The notes under the pieces were generated by a model. The model made no database searches and was not told the DNA's origin. It saw only the letters and a list, made by a program, of their open reading frames with translations. A stretch of 64,000 nucleotides of DNA from Maribacter spongiicola (GTDB taxonomy: Bacteria; Bacteroidota; Bacteroidia; Flavobacteriales; Flavobacteriaceae), in assembly GCF_004364165.1 (NCBI RefSeq), contig NZ_SOAY01000010.1, positions 248,001-312,000 on the forward strand, written 5' to 3'. Positions 18,312-26,316 of the stretch are shown piece by piece. The translations under genes were made by a program, and so were the position numbers. Positions within the stretch are counted from its first letter, which is position 1. Each line of letters starts with the position of its first letter.

Positions 18312-19940
18312 ATGAATAAAGTAGCCTATAATTTTTGTTGTTTTTTAGGATTAGCCTTGGTGCCAATGTTAACATTGGCCCAACAAAAGAATCCTATAGT
18401 AAAGGCAGTAGATTCTCTGAATAGTAACACTACAGCTGTTAATGACTCATTAAACAACGTGGTGCCCATAGCGCAGATGGATATTGTGCAAGGCTCTGCG
18501 ACCGAAAAGTTAACGTTGTTCAAGCCAACAGAATCTTCTTCTTATAATCTTCAAGATCATGAGTTAGCTGCAAAATTCGATAGCCTTTGGATGAAAGAAC
18601 TTGTAGATGCGGCTCCGCTCTTCAATGAAATGTACGAAGAGGTAATAGAACTCGATACAGTTTCTACTTTCGTTTTAGACCTACCTACAGATACTTTAAA
18701 AATGCGTTTAGCAAAAATGAATGCTAAAACACCCTTCAATGTTGAATACAATACATCTTTAGAAAGCGTTATTAGATCATTTTTAACTAGAAAAAGAGGG
18801 TTAATGGAGCGTATGCTTACCATTAGTCAGTTTTACTTTCCTTTATTTGAACAAGAATTTGACAACAAGAACATTCCTTTAGAAATGAAATACTTGTCTA
18901 TAGTTGAATCTGCCTTAAATCCGAAAGCACGTTCTAGAGTAGGCGCAACCGGACTATGGCAATTTATGTATGGTACCGGTAAAGAAATGAAATTGAACAT
19001 CAATAGTTATGTTGATGAGCGTAGTGATCCAATAAAATCTACCACAGCTGCAGCTAATTACCTAAATAGATTACATAGAATATATGATGATTGGGATTTA
19101 GCCTTGGCAGCCTATAATTCTGGACCGGGTAACGTAAACAAAGCAATACGCCGCAGTGGCGGACAACGTAATTATTGGAATATCAGAAAGAATCTACCAA
19201 GAGAGACTGCAGGTTATGTACCAGCTTTTCAAGCTACCATGTATATTTTTGAATATGCAGAAGAGCATGGCTTAAAATCTAAGAAAGCAGATCGCGCGTA
19301 TTTTGAGACAGATACCATTCATGTAAAAGGACTGATTACTTTTGATCAGATTTCTGAAATGACCGGTATTAATAAGGAAGAGATTCAAGTATTGAACCCT
19401 TCTTATAAGTTAGACGTTATACCTTTTGTAGAAGGAAAAATACATGCATTACGATTACCGGTTCATAAAATGGGAAAATTTGTAGCAAATGAAGAAGCTA
19501 TTTACGCCCATGTAAAAAAAGAATTGGCAAGTAAAGAAAGTCCGCTTGCCGAGATTACCAAACAAGCAGATAAGAATAGTATTCAATACAGGGTCAGAGA
19601 TGGCGATTTTCTTGGCAAAATTGCAGAGCGTTATGGTGTTCGTGTTAGCCAGATAAAACAATGGAACGGACTACGAAGTAATAATTTACGTATTGGGCAA
19701 CGATTAACCATTTACCCTAAACACAACTCTAGTTCTTCTGTAAAACCTAAGGAAACACCTACTAGAACTGCTGTTGCCAGTAATTCTAAAACACATGAAG
19801 TTAGAAGCGGAGACTCTTTATGGACAATTTCTAGAAAATATCCGGGTGTAACTATTGAAAATTTACGAAAGTGGAACGGTATTAGTGGTAATAACTTAAA
19901 GCTAGGCACAAAACTTAAATTGTGCGACTGTTCATCGTAA
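18312..19940 (+). CDS. mltD: MltD-like membrane-bound lytic transglycosylase with two LysM domains
   Basis: The start chosen is the ATG at 18312, because it opens directly onto a signal peptide (MNKVAYNFCCFLGLALVPML, cut near LAQQ); the frame extends to 18231 but that part does not look like protein. The 542-residue product has a family 1-type SLT domain with catalytic Glu (E199 in LSIVESALNP), the GATGLWQFM and ALAAYNSGPGNV motifs, and two LysM peptidoglycan-binding repeats (about 425-468 and 494-538). It cuts glycan strands in the periplasm with formation of 1,6-anhydro-muramic acid. Only 12 bases separate it from the DUF4837 lipoprotein gene, suggesting co-transcription. The symbol is by domain architecture. 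Confidence 0.85.
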   Translation: MNKVAYNFCCFLGLALVPMLTLAQQKNPIVKAVDSLNSNTTAVNDSLNNVVPIAQMDIVQGSATEKLTLFKPTESSSYNLQDHELAAKFDSLWMKELVDAAPLFNEMYEEVIELDTVSTFVLDLPTDTLKMRLAKMNAKTPFNVEYNTSLESVIRSFLTRKRGLMERMLTISQFYFPLFEQEFDNKNIPLEMKYLSIVESALNPKARSRVGATGLWQFMYGTGKEMKLNINSYVDERSDPIKSTTAAANYLNRLHRIYDDWDLALAAYNSGPGNVNKAIRRSGGQRNYWNIRKNLPRETAGYVPAFQATMYIFEYAEEHGLKSKKADRAYFETDTIHVKGLITFDQISEMTGINKEEIQVLNPSYKLDVIPFVEGKIHALRLPVHKMGKFVANEEAIYAHVKKELASKESPLAEITKQADKNSIQYRVRDGDFLGKIAERYGVRVSQIKQWNGLRSNNLRIGQRLTIYPKHNSSSSVKPKETPTRTAVASNSKTHEVRSGDSLWTISRKYPGVTIENLRKWNGISGNNLKLGTKLKLCDCSS

Positions 19941-19952
19941 ATTAAAACACCA

Positions 19953-20957
19953 ATGAAAAAAAGAATTTTACTTTGTTTTATGGCAATTTTAGGATTGTCA
20001 ATTGCCTGTAAAGAAGAGGGCAAAGCAGACTACTTACCAGAATCTGTAGGCGCTATGAATACCTTAACAGTGGTTATTGATAACGACCTTTGGAATAGTA
20101 GTGTAGGTGATGCTATCCGTGAAAACTATACAGCCGCTGCCCAAGGCCTAACTTGGGATGAAGCTCTTTTTAGCGTTACACAAATTCCACAGCAAATTTT
20201 TTCCGGTGCCATACGTAATACCAGTTCTGTGCTGTATGTTATGGAAGACACCCTAAATGTTGCGCACATGAAAAACAACATGTATGCCAAGCCACAGAAG
20301 GTAGGTGTCATCAAAGGTTTGAATAAAGAAGAGTTAATAGCAAATATCCATAAAACCGCACCAGAGTTTATTGCCGATTTTAAGGCATTGGAAATTGGTA
20401 AGGCACAAAAGCGTTTTGAGAAGTCTTTAAATAAAGAAAAGGCGTTAGAGGACAAGTTTGATATTTCAATGAAAATACCTTCTATATACAGAGTTGGTAG
20501 AGAAGAAGATAACTTTGTGTGGATTGACCGTCAAATTCAGAAGGGAAACATGAATATTATCGCATACACCATGCCATGGGATAGTTTCAAGAACGATTCT
20601 ACTTTTGTACAAGATATTATAAAAATGCGCGATTCTATTGGCAGTCTTTATATTGGAGGTGAAGATATACCCGGCAAGCAAAACCATATGATTACAGAAA
20701 AAGCTTTTTCTCCATATGTCTTCCCTGCTGAGATTTCAGGAAATAAAGCGGCAGAAGTAAGGGGAATTTGGGAAATGTCCGCTTATCCTATGGCTGGTCC
20801 TTTTTTGACCTATATAATTAACGATAAAGAAAACAACCGCAAATTAATATTAGAAGGATTTGTTTTTGCGCCTGCAACCCAAAAAAGGGATTACATGTTC
20901 GAGCTAGAAGCAATTATGAAATCTGTGCGGTTCAATGTTAATGAACAAAACAAATAA
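19953..20957 (+). CDS. DUF4837-family lipoprotein
   Basis: A 334-residue protein with a lipoprotein signal (MKKRILLCFMAILGLSIAC, lipid-bearing Cys 19). The body matches my memory of the Bacteroidota DUF4837 family, with LPESVGAMNTLTVVIDNDLW near the start and a WEMSAYPMAGPF segment towards the end. Function is unknown. It follows the lytic transglycosylase gene by 12 bases and is closed by a strong terminator, so the two form an operon; a role in cell-wall turnover is only a guess from context. Confidence 0.8.
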   Translation: MKKRILLCFMAILGLSIACKEEGKADYLPESVGAMNTLTVVIDNDLWNSSVGDAIRENYTAAAQGLTWDEALFSVTQIPQQIFSGAIRNTSSVLYVMEDTLNVAHMKNNMYAKPQKVGVIKGLNKEELIANIHKTAPEFIADFKALEIGKAQKRFEKSLNKEKALEDKFDISMKIPSIYRVGREEDNFVWIDRQIQKGNMNIIAYTMPWDSFKNDSTFVQDIIKMRDSIGSLYIGGEDIPGKQNHMITEKAFSPYVFPAEISGNKAAEVRGIWEMSAYPMAGPFLTYIINDKENNRKLILEGFVFAPATQKRDYMFELEAIMKSVRFNVNEQNK

Positions 20958-20984
20958 CTAATTTAATTTGGTTTTATAAAAAGT

Positions 20985-21015
20985 AAAAGGCTCAGGAATT
21001 TCCTGAGCCTTTTTT
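20985..21015 (+). terminator. Rho-independent terminator after the DUF4837 gene
   Basis: The stem AAAGGCTCAGGA/TCCTGAGCCTTT with a short loop is followed by a T-run. It closes the mltD-DUF4837 transcript and, read the other way, could stop the small minus-strand gene at 21064. Confidence 0.9.
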
Positions 21016-21063
21016 ATGTGAAATAGGTTTGTTGTTTTATTACAAACGCTATTATGGTGTGTA

Positions 21064-21240
21064 TTATAAATTGCTAAAAGAAAAGCCTGTAGATACCCTA
21101 AAGATTAAAGCATATGAGGCATAAGCAATCAATATAAAACATAACCAAGAAAAGATTTTAAAATAATGTTCCAGAATGAAACTTTTCCAGTTTCTAAAGG
21201 CTTCAATGTATATTTCTTTAACTAAAGTAATTTTTTCCAT
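21064..21240 (-). CDS. Small single-span membrane protein (DUF6747-like)
   Basis: A 58-residue protein starting at the ATG at 21240; the frame also extends two codons to a TTG at 21246, which is less likely. The opening (MEKITLVKEIYIEAFRNW) is followed by a hydrophobic span (about 29-49) and the ending FRVSTGFSFSNL. This resembles a small flavobacterial family of unknown function that I recall as DUF6747; I cannot verify the number. No neighbour shares its strand closely, so it is probably monocistronic. Confidence 0.6.
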   Translation of the reverse strand: MEKITLVKEIYIEAFRNWKSFILEHYFKIFSWLCFILIAYASYALIFRVSTGFSFSNL

Positions 21241-21351
21241 GTTCAATGATTTAGGAGTTCTTGTGAGTAAAGATGTTCAATCTTAATGCCTTTATTGAAA
21301 AGATTAGTTAAAAGGGCAAATTATTCTATAAAATGAAGTGGGTTGATATCG

Positions 21352-21381
21352 TTATCTATCAACTGTAAAAATGATAGATAA
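21352..21381. repeat. 10-bp perfect inverted repeat in intergenic region
   Basis: TTATCTATCA (21352-21361) and TGATAGATAA (21372-21381) are separated by 10 bases. It lies in the 320-base gap 21241-21560, which otherwise holds only the OmpA-gene terminator. The arms are long enough for an operator or an mRNA hairpin; no gene is identified as its target. Confidence 0.4.
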
Positions 21382-21514
21382 ACTGCATGTTCTAAGTGGT
21401 TTAGAAAATCGGCATAACGTATAAAATCACAGATAAATAGAACGCAGTTTTGGTCGATTTAGGAAGAATCATTTGACTTTTTATTGTTACAACAACTTAT
21501 ATGTTTTATAAGAC

Positions 21515-21544
21515 AAAAGGCCCGCTATTTAGCGGGCCTTTTAA
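21515..21544 (-). terminator. Terminator after the OmpA-family gene
   Basis: GC-rich stem AAAAGGCCCGCT/AGCGGGCCTTTT with a 3-5 base loop, 17 bases beyond the stop of the minus-strand OmpA-family gene. Both sides end in A/T runs, so it may work in both directions. Confidence 0.85.
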
Positions 21545-21560
21545 TTGATGTTATTTTATA

Positions 21561-24089
21561 TTACATATCTACGATAATAAACTCTGATCTACGGTTTAGG
21601 TAATGTTGTTCTTCTGTACAGCGAACAGTACCATCACAATCATTTATCAGTTGTTCTTCACCGTACCCGATTGCACTTTCAATTCTACTTGGATCAATAC
21701 CTTGCGCTATGATATAGTCTCTTGTAGATTTGGCACGCTTGTCAGATAAGTATTTGTTATAAACGTCATCACCTCTTGAATCGGTATGAGATTCAATTTT
21801 AATGACCATGTTAGGCGAGTCGTTCATTACTTCTACTAGCTTATTAAGTTCTACAGCTGCATCGTCTCGTATGTATGATTTATCAAAGTTAAAGTGAATC
21901 ATCTCTGTCTTAAGCTTCTTAATGCCATTCTCTACAGCGATCATATCATTAAGTTTTCTCATTGATACATCTACATTAACAATCTCGTTATCTTTTGTAG
22001 CAGCTTCTCTAGTGTCATCAAAATAGCTGCCTTTAGTTGTTTTCAATACATATCTAGTATCGGCATCTAAATCTTCGAAAATAAAGTTACCTGTATCATC
22101 GGTTTCCATTTCTCTAAGTTTGATGTTGTTCTCATCAAGTAATTCAACTAATGCGTTTGGCATTAAATCTCCAGTAATTAATTCTGTTACTATACCAGAT
22201 ATAGCATTTATACTGGTTGGTATTTCCTCTAGCTGTAATGTTTTAAATGAATAGATATCATCATCGCCTTTACCACCATCACGGTTAGAGGCAAAGTATC
22301 CTTTTTGGGTTTCTTCATCGACTATAAAAGAAAAATCATCTTTTTTACTATTTACAGGTTTACCGACATTGCGGACTTCTAAAAAGCCAGCCTCATCGTC
22401 AAAGGCAACTTCAAAGACATCTAATCCTCCTAGGCCTACATGACCATCAGATGAGAAGTATAGTTTCTTTTCATTAATAAAAGGGAACATTTCTTTATGC
22501 TCTGTATTAATTTCTGGACCAAGGTTTCTTGGAGAAGAAAAAGAACCGTCTTCAAGAACATCTACAACGAAAATATCTGTCTCACCAATGCTGCCAGGCA
22601 TATCAGACACAAAGTATAATTGTTTACCATCTGCACTTAAGGCAGGGTGTCCTGTAGAATAGCTATCACTATTAAATGACACTTCTTCAGCTTCTAACCA
22701 CTCTCCATTTACTTTCTTAGAGCGATAAATTTTAAGGTGGTTGATTCCGTTCTTATCACGCTTTAATTTTTTACCATAGTTGTTTCGTGTAAAATACATG
22801 GTTTCATTATCAGGAGAAAAAGCAACAGATGCCTCATGATACTTTGTATTAATCTTTTTAGAAAATTTAATGGCATTTTTAAAGTCTTGCGATTCTTCGT
22901 TCACCTTAGCTACAAACAAGTCTAAATAAGGCTGATTGTTCCATTTGTATTTTCTCGTGGTAAATATGGAAGAATCTTTTGCAGAGGCATAAACCATTTC
23001 ATCTTCACCATAATACATAGGTGAGAATTCTGAATATTTTGAATTTATGTTCAGGTTGTCGATATCAAATTTCTCTTCCATTCTCAATAAACCGTCTAAA
23101 ACTATTTCATTCTGTTCGGTATCTTGTGCAATCTCTTCGCCAGCTAATTTTCGATTATATAATTTTAATAGACGTTTTGATCTTTTGTAATTTCCAATAC
23201 CTTTAAGAGAGTGTGCATATTTAAATAAGTAATCTGAACTCATATCAGACTCATATTTGGTATATAATATGTTATACCATTTGTAGGCGTTTTCCATATC
23301 AGTATTAAAATAATGCGCATCTCCCGCTTTTTTCAATACATCATAGGTATATGTTTTTTCTCCTTTAGACAGGGCTTGCTCATAAATTTTAGCTGCTTCT
23401 GCATACCACATTTTGTCAAAATACTCATCGGCTCTTTTTATAAGTTTTGATTTAACCGCTGGGTCATTCTCTTTTGATGAAGAAAGCATTTCATAAGAAA
23501 CATCTTCCACGGGTATAAATTCTGTTTCAAACACACCTTCGGCACCTAATGAAAGTTCTGGTGTTTTAGTATCAACTTCTGATACCGATGTCAATTCTGT
23601 CAATGCCTCAGATTCAGATTCAGATTCAGTATATGAATAATTGTTGATCATTTTTAATACCCAAACTTCGTCGTCGTAACGATTATTGAATTGTGTAGAA
23701 CAATCGTTGAGGGCATCTTCCCAAGAAGTATAATGATTTAAATAAACATAGTATAGTTGGTTTTGAGTATTTTGAAAGTACCCTGCGTTAAATCCTTTTT
23801 TCTTAAGCTTCTTAACCTGAGAGTTAAGATTCTTGTTTTTAGAAAAAGTGCCAGATATTATATAGTAGCCATTTTCGGTCTCTTCAATATCATGAAAAGC
23901 CCTATAAGGAATAGACAGCTCTTCTGCTGCCCTTTGAAATGCTTCTTTGTCATCTGCCGCAGTTTCATTTACCACTGAGCTATCAATAGTATTATTAACC
24001 TCAGACTCAAGTTCGTCTTGAAAATCTTGCGCTTGGGCAAAAACGATAAAGACCAGAAAAAATAAATTTAATACACTTCTCATAGACAT
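21561..24089 (-). CDS. OmpA-family envelope protein with SPOR, TPR, PD40 propeller and carboxypeptidase-regulatory-like domains
   Basis: An 842-residue protein with a signal peptide (about 1-20, ending AQAQ). Domains in order: a SPOR-like region (about 50-145, YYIISGTFSKNKNLNSQ), a Ser-Glu repeat, TPR-like helices (about 215-320), WD40-like PD40 blades (about 330-620, with FSPDNETMYFTRN and LSADGKQLYFVSD), a carboxypeptidase-regulatory-like beta domain (about 635-720), and a C-terminal OmpA domain (about 735-842) with SHTDSRGDDVYNKYLSDKRA, which should bind peptidoglycan. TPR, propeller, CRD and OmpA in this order is the layout of PorE of the Porphyromonas type IX secretion system, so an envelope-anchoring T9SS accessory role is plausible; many flavobacterial paralogues share it. 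It is a single gene with a clear terminator. Confidence 0.82.
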   Translation of the reverse strand: MSMRSVLNLFFLVFIVFAQAQDFQDELESEVNNTIDSSVVNETAADDKEAFQRAAEELSIPYRAFHDIEETENGYYIISGTFSKNKNLNSQVKKLKKKGFNAGYFQNTQNQLYYVYLNHYTSWEDALNDCSTQFNNRYDDEVWVLKMINNYSYTESESESEALTELTSVSEVDTKTPELSLGAEGVFETEFIPVEDVSYEMLSSSKENDPAVKSKLIKRADEYFDKMWYAEAAKIYEQALSKGEKTYTYDVLKKAGDAHYFNTDMENAYKWYNILYTKYESDMSSDYLFKYAHSLKGIGNYKRSKRLLKLYNRKLAGEEIAQDTEQNEIVLDGLLRMEEKFDIDNLNINSKYSEFSPMYYGEDEMVYASAKDSSIFTTRKYKWNNQPYLDLFVAKVNEESQDFKNAIKFSKKINTKYHEASVAFSPDNETMYFTRNNYGKKLKRDKNGINHLKIYRSKKVNGEWLEAEEVSFNSDSYSTGHPALSADGKQLYFVSDMPGSIGETDIFVVDVLEDGSFSSPRNLGPEINTEHKEMFPFINEKKLYFSSDGHVGLGGLDVFEVAFDDEAGFLEVRNVGKPVNSKKDDFSFIVDEETQKGYFASNRDGGKGDDDIYSFKTLQLEEIPTSINAISGIVTELITGDLMPNALVELLDENNIKLREMETDDTGNFIFEDLDADTRYVLKTTKGSYFDDTREAATKDNEIVNVDVSMRKLNDMIAVENGIKKLKTEMIHFNFDKSYIRDDAAVELNKLVEVMNDSPNMVIKIESHTDSRGDDVYNKYLSDKRAKSTRDYIIAQGIDPSRIESAIGYGEEQLINDCDGTVRCTEEQHYLNRRSEFIIVDM
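23608..23629 (-). repeat. Hexanucleotide tandem repeat encoding Ser-Glu
   Basis: GATTCA is repeated three times with partial flanks, encoding an alternating Ser-Glu stretch between the SPOR-like and TPR parts of the OmpA-family protein. Units of six keep the frame, so length changes would alter only the linker. Confidence 0.6.
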
Positions 24090-24417
24090 AATTCTTTGTT
24101 GAATAAGAAATTCAACTGGGGTTTTAGTATAGTACCAACGGTTAGTTATGGCTGTTTAGTACTATATGTCTAACGAAATTAGCGGTAAAGCGATATTCTA
24201 AATATTAATTGTTGTGAAAGAGGGTTTTTTTGTCGTGAATGGATAGTATTTAGTAGCTTCATTGCCGTCCAACACTATAAAAAGTCGACAAAATGCATCT
24301 AAATAAACATACTATCACTTCATTTATGGGCGAGTGTTGTATCATGGACTTCTATCCCACAAAAAAAGCCCTGATATACAGGGCTTTATAAATTTTATTT
24401 TGGAAGTAAGATTTTAC
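24090..24417. other. Intergenic region between the OmpA-family gene and tatA
   Basis: This gap holds the tatA terminator (24361-24387) and an 8-bp inverted repeat, TATAGTAC (24128-24135) with GTACTATA (24159-24166), 39 bases upstream of the OmpA-family start. The repeat could be an operator. I find no full TAnnTTTG match for that gene and no coding frame. Confidence 0.5.
24361..24387 (-). terminator. Terminator after tatA
   Basis: On the minus strand the stem AAAGCCCTG/CAGGGCTTT with a 5-base loop is followed by seven T, 31 bases after the tatA stop. Confidence 0.88.
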
Positions 24418-24603
24418 TTAATCCTTTTTATTTTCTTCTAGTTTTTCATCCTCTTTAGAGGCATCCTTAAATTCTTTTATTCCGCTACCTAAACCTCTCA
24501 TTAGTTCCGGAATCTTTTTTCCTCCGAATAATAGTAGAATTACGACTACCACTAATATAATTTGTGGAGCGCCTATGGCCAAAAAAGTAGATAATATTGT
24601 CAT
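24418..24603 (-). CDS. tatA: Sec-independent translocase TatA/TatE subunit
   Basis: A 61-residue protein with one N-terminal membrane span, then FGGKKIPEL and an amphipathic helix ([14 protein letters not shown]), then a charged tail. It forms the pore-like part of the twin-arginine export system for folded proteins in the inner membrane. The ATG at 24603 is chosen over the TTG at 24630 because that TTG is the last three bases of a perfect -7 box (24628-24635) and cannot lie on the message. tatC is not adjacent. It has its own promoter and terminator. Confidence 0.9.
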   Translation of the reverse strand: MTILSTFLAIGAPQIILVVVVILLLFGGKKIPELMRGLGSGIKEFKDASKEDEKLEENKKD

Positions 24604-24627
24604 AAGACTATAATTTAAAATAGAATT

Positions 24628-24635
24628 CAAAGATA
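24628..24635 (-). promoter_or_regulatory. -7 box of tatA
   Basis: TATCTTTG on the minus strand is a full TAnnTTTG match, 24 bases before the tatA ATG. It fixes the start choice for tatA. No consensus -33 TTG is seen. Confidence 0.65.
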
Positions 24636-25424
24636 CTAAAAAGTTATTAGTTTGCTACTAATATTAACTTCAAGTACTGATATTTTAGCAGATTGATGAA
24701 CAACCAATTATATAATATTCATCAGCATTAGGTTTTAGTGCCATAAGACATAGAATACCATTTGGTATTTTAATTGTGATTTTTATTAAAAGAATGGGGT
24801 CACTTTACATTAGTAATCTTTATAATTCGTTGATATGGAACAAATATGCTGAGCATCCCAGATTTGTGAGCACCGAAATTGGATGATGCTTTATGATAGA
24901 GTGGTCATATTTTTTTGCATTGCTTTCAAATGCAAACAATACAACAAAACAGTGATGCCAAGCATAATTATTAATAAATGTAATATCTCAATTAAATAGA
25001 AAATTAACAGATCTAGGACTATTAAAAATACAAGTACTGCTATTTAGCCTATAGTTTTATTTAACTTATGCATGATTTCGGAATGACTATTAAAATATCT
25101 CATGTTTAAGATTGTTAGTTTAATCTAGATGCGTTAAAAGGAAATTCGAATGTATCAATAAAGAGACTGTATTGATTTTATAAGTTGTTTTTTACATGGT
25201 GATATCCTAAATACTACAATGTTTAATCTTTAAGTAAAAGTTGATTAAAGAGTATTTTTATATTCCTAAATAATGAAATAGTGAATAAGTAATTCTATTG
25301 ATTGAAATTATAAGAATCAATTAGGAGTTTGGATGAACTAAAATTATATAACAAAACGTAACTAGTTAAGCCTCTCTTTCTAAATTAATCATTTCAAAGA
25401 AGGTCTAAAATTAAATTCTAAGTT

Positions 25425-25432
25425 TATCTTTG
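25425..25432 (+). promoter_or_regulatory. -7 box five bases before the M23 peptidase ATG
   Basis: TATCTTTG, a full TAnnTTTG match, is followed by only TTAAG before the ATG at 25438. The geometry is the same as at holB and implies a leaderless or nearly leaderless mRNA. Confidence 0.55.
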
Positions 25433-25437
25433 TTAAG

Positions 25438-26310
25438 ATGGCCAAAAAGAAAGTCAAGAAAAGAAAAGAAATAAAAAGGAAACTACTTCACAAGTACCGT
25501 TTGGTAATACTAAACGAGAGTACTTTTGAAGAGAAAATTTCTTTTAAATTAAGTAGGCTTAATGTTTTTGTTACAGGATCTCTTTTTATGATCACCTTAA
25601 TCGGACTTACAACTTTATTAATCGCTTTTACACCTCTTCGAGAATATATACCGGGTTATTCTTCGACCAGACTTAAAAGAGAAGCGACTGAACTTACCTA
25701 TAAGACAGATTCTTTGGTTAGAACCTTAAATTATACCAATAAGTATTTAGATAATATTCGTATGGTATTGAAAGGGGATATTGAAAATACGGTTGTGAAC
25801 AGAGATTCGCTTTTTCAACAATTCAAATTAGACCCTGCATCAGTAGATTTGAATCCGATAAAAGAAGATTCATTGTTAAGGGCAGAAGTTGCTCTTGAAG
25901 ATAAGTATAACTTGTTTGAACGAACGATTGACAAGAAAAATTTAGTATTGTTTACTCCTGTTTCAGGATCAATATCTATGGGTTTCAATGCCAATGAAAA
26001 GCATTATGCAGTAGATATTACTGCAGTAACAGACAGTCCTGTAAAAGCAATTGCGAACGGCACTGTAATTTTTTCTGAATGGACGGCAGACACCGGATAT
26101 GTAATTATAATTGAACATGAAGGCGGATTATTAAGTGTATATAAACACAATGGTTCTTTATCTAAATATCAAGGTAATATTGTAAGAGGAGGTGAAGTTA
26201 TTGCTGCTGTCGGAAATACAGGCGAGCTTACAACAGGTCCACATCTTCATTTTGAACTTTGGGATAACGGAACACCTATCGATCCTTTAAATTATATCGA
26301 CTTTAATTAA
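25438..26310 (+). CDS. M23 family metallopeptidase (membrane-anchored)
   Basis: A 290-residue protein with a very basic cytoplasmic start (MAKKKVKKRKEIKRK), one membrane span (about 44-66), a helical region (about 75-160) and a C-terminal LytM/M23 domain (about 170-285). The zinc-site residues are intact: H189 and D193 (HYAVD), then H269 and H271 (PHLHFE), with YKHNG at 235-239. It should therefore be an active D,D-endopeptidase cutting peptide cross-links in the periplasm, not a degenerate activator. It is followed after 6 bases by the GH3-like gene, so the two are probably co-transcribed. Confidence 0.88.
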   Translation: MAKKKVKKRKEIKRKLLHKYRLVILNESTFEEKISFKLSRLNVFVTGSLFMITLIGLTTLLIAFTPLREYIPGYSSTRLKREATELTYKTDSLVRTLNYTNKYLDNIRMVLKGDIENTVVNRDSLFQQFKLDPASVDLNPIKEDSLLRAEVALEDKYNLFERTIDKKNLVLFTPVSGSISMGFNANEKHYAVDITAVTDSPVKAIANGTVIFSEWTADTGYVIIIEHEGGLLSVYKHNGSLSKYQGNIVRGGEVIAAVGNTGELTTGPHLHFELWDNGTPIDPLNYIDFN

Positions 26311-26316
26311 AACGAA

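Larger units (their letters stand above)
24604..25437. other. 834-base AT-rich stretch without a recognised gene
   Basis: No convincing reading frame is seen on either strand. It holds the tatA -7 box, a 7-bp palindrome AATACCATTTGGTATT (24754-24769), an approximate direct repeat around CAAGTACTG (near 24671 and 25030), and a -7 box next to the following gene (25425-25432). It is the longest gap in the window; an unrecognised small RNA or a decayed gene could lie here. Confidence 0.6.

Noticed and set aside
24604-24630. TTG-initiated longer form of tatA
   Set aside because: The TTG is part of the perfect -7 box, so it would not be transcribed; the ATG at 24603 gives a normal TatA.
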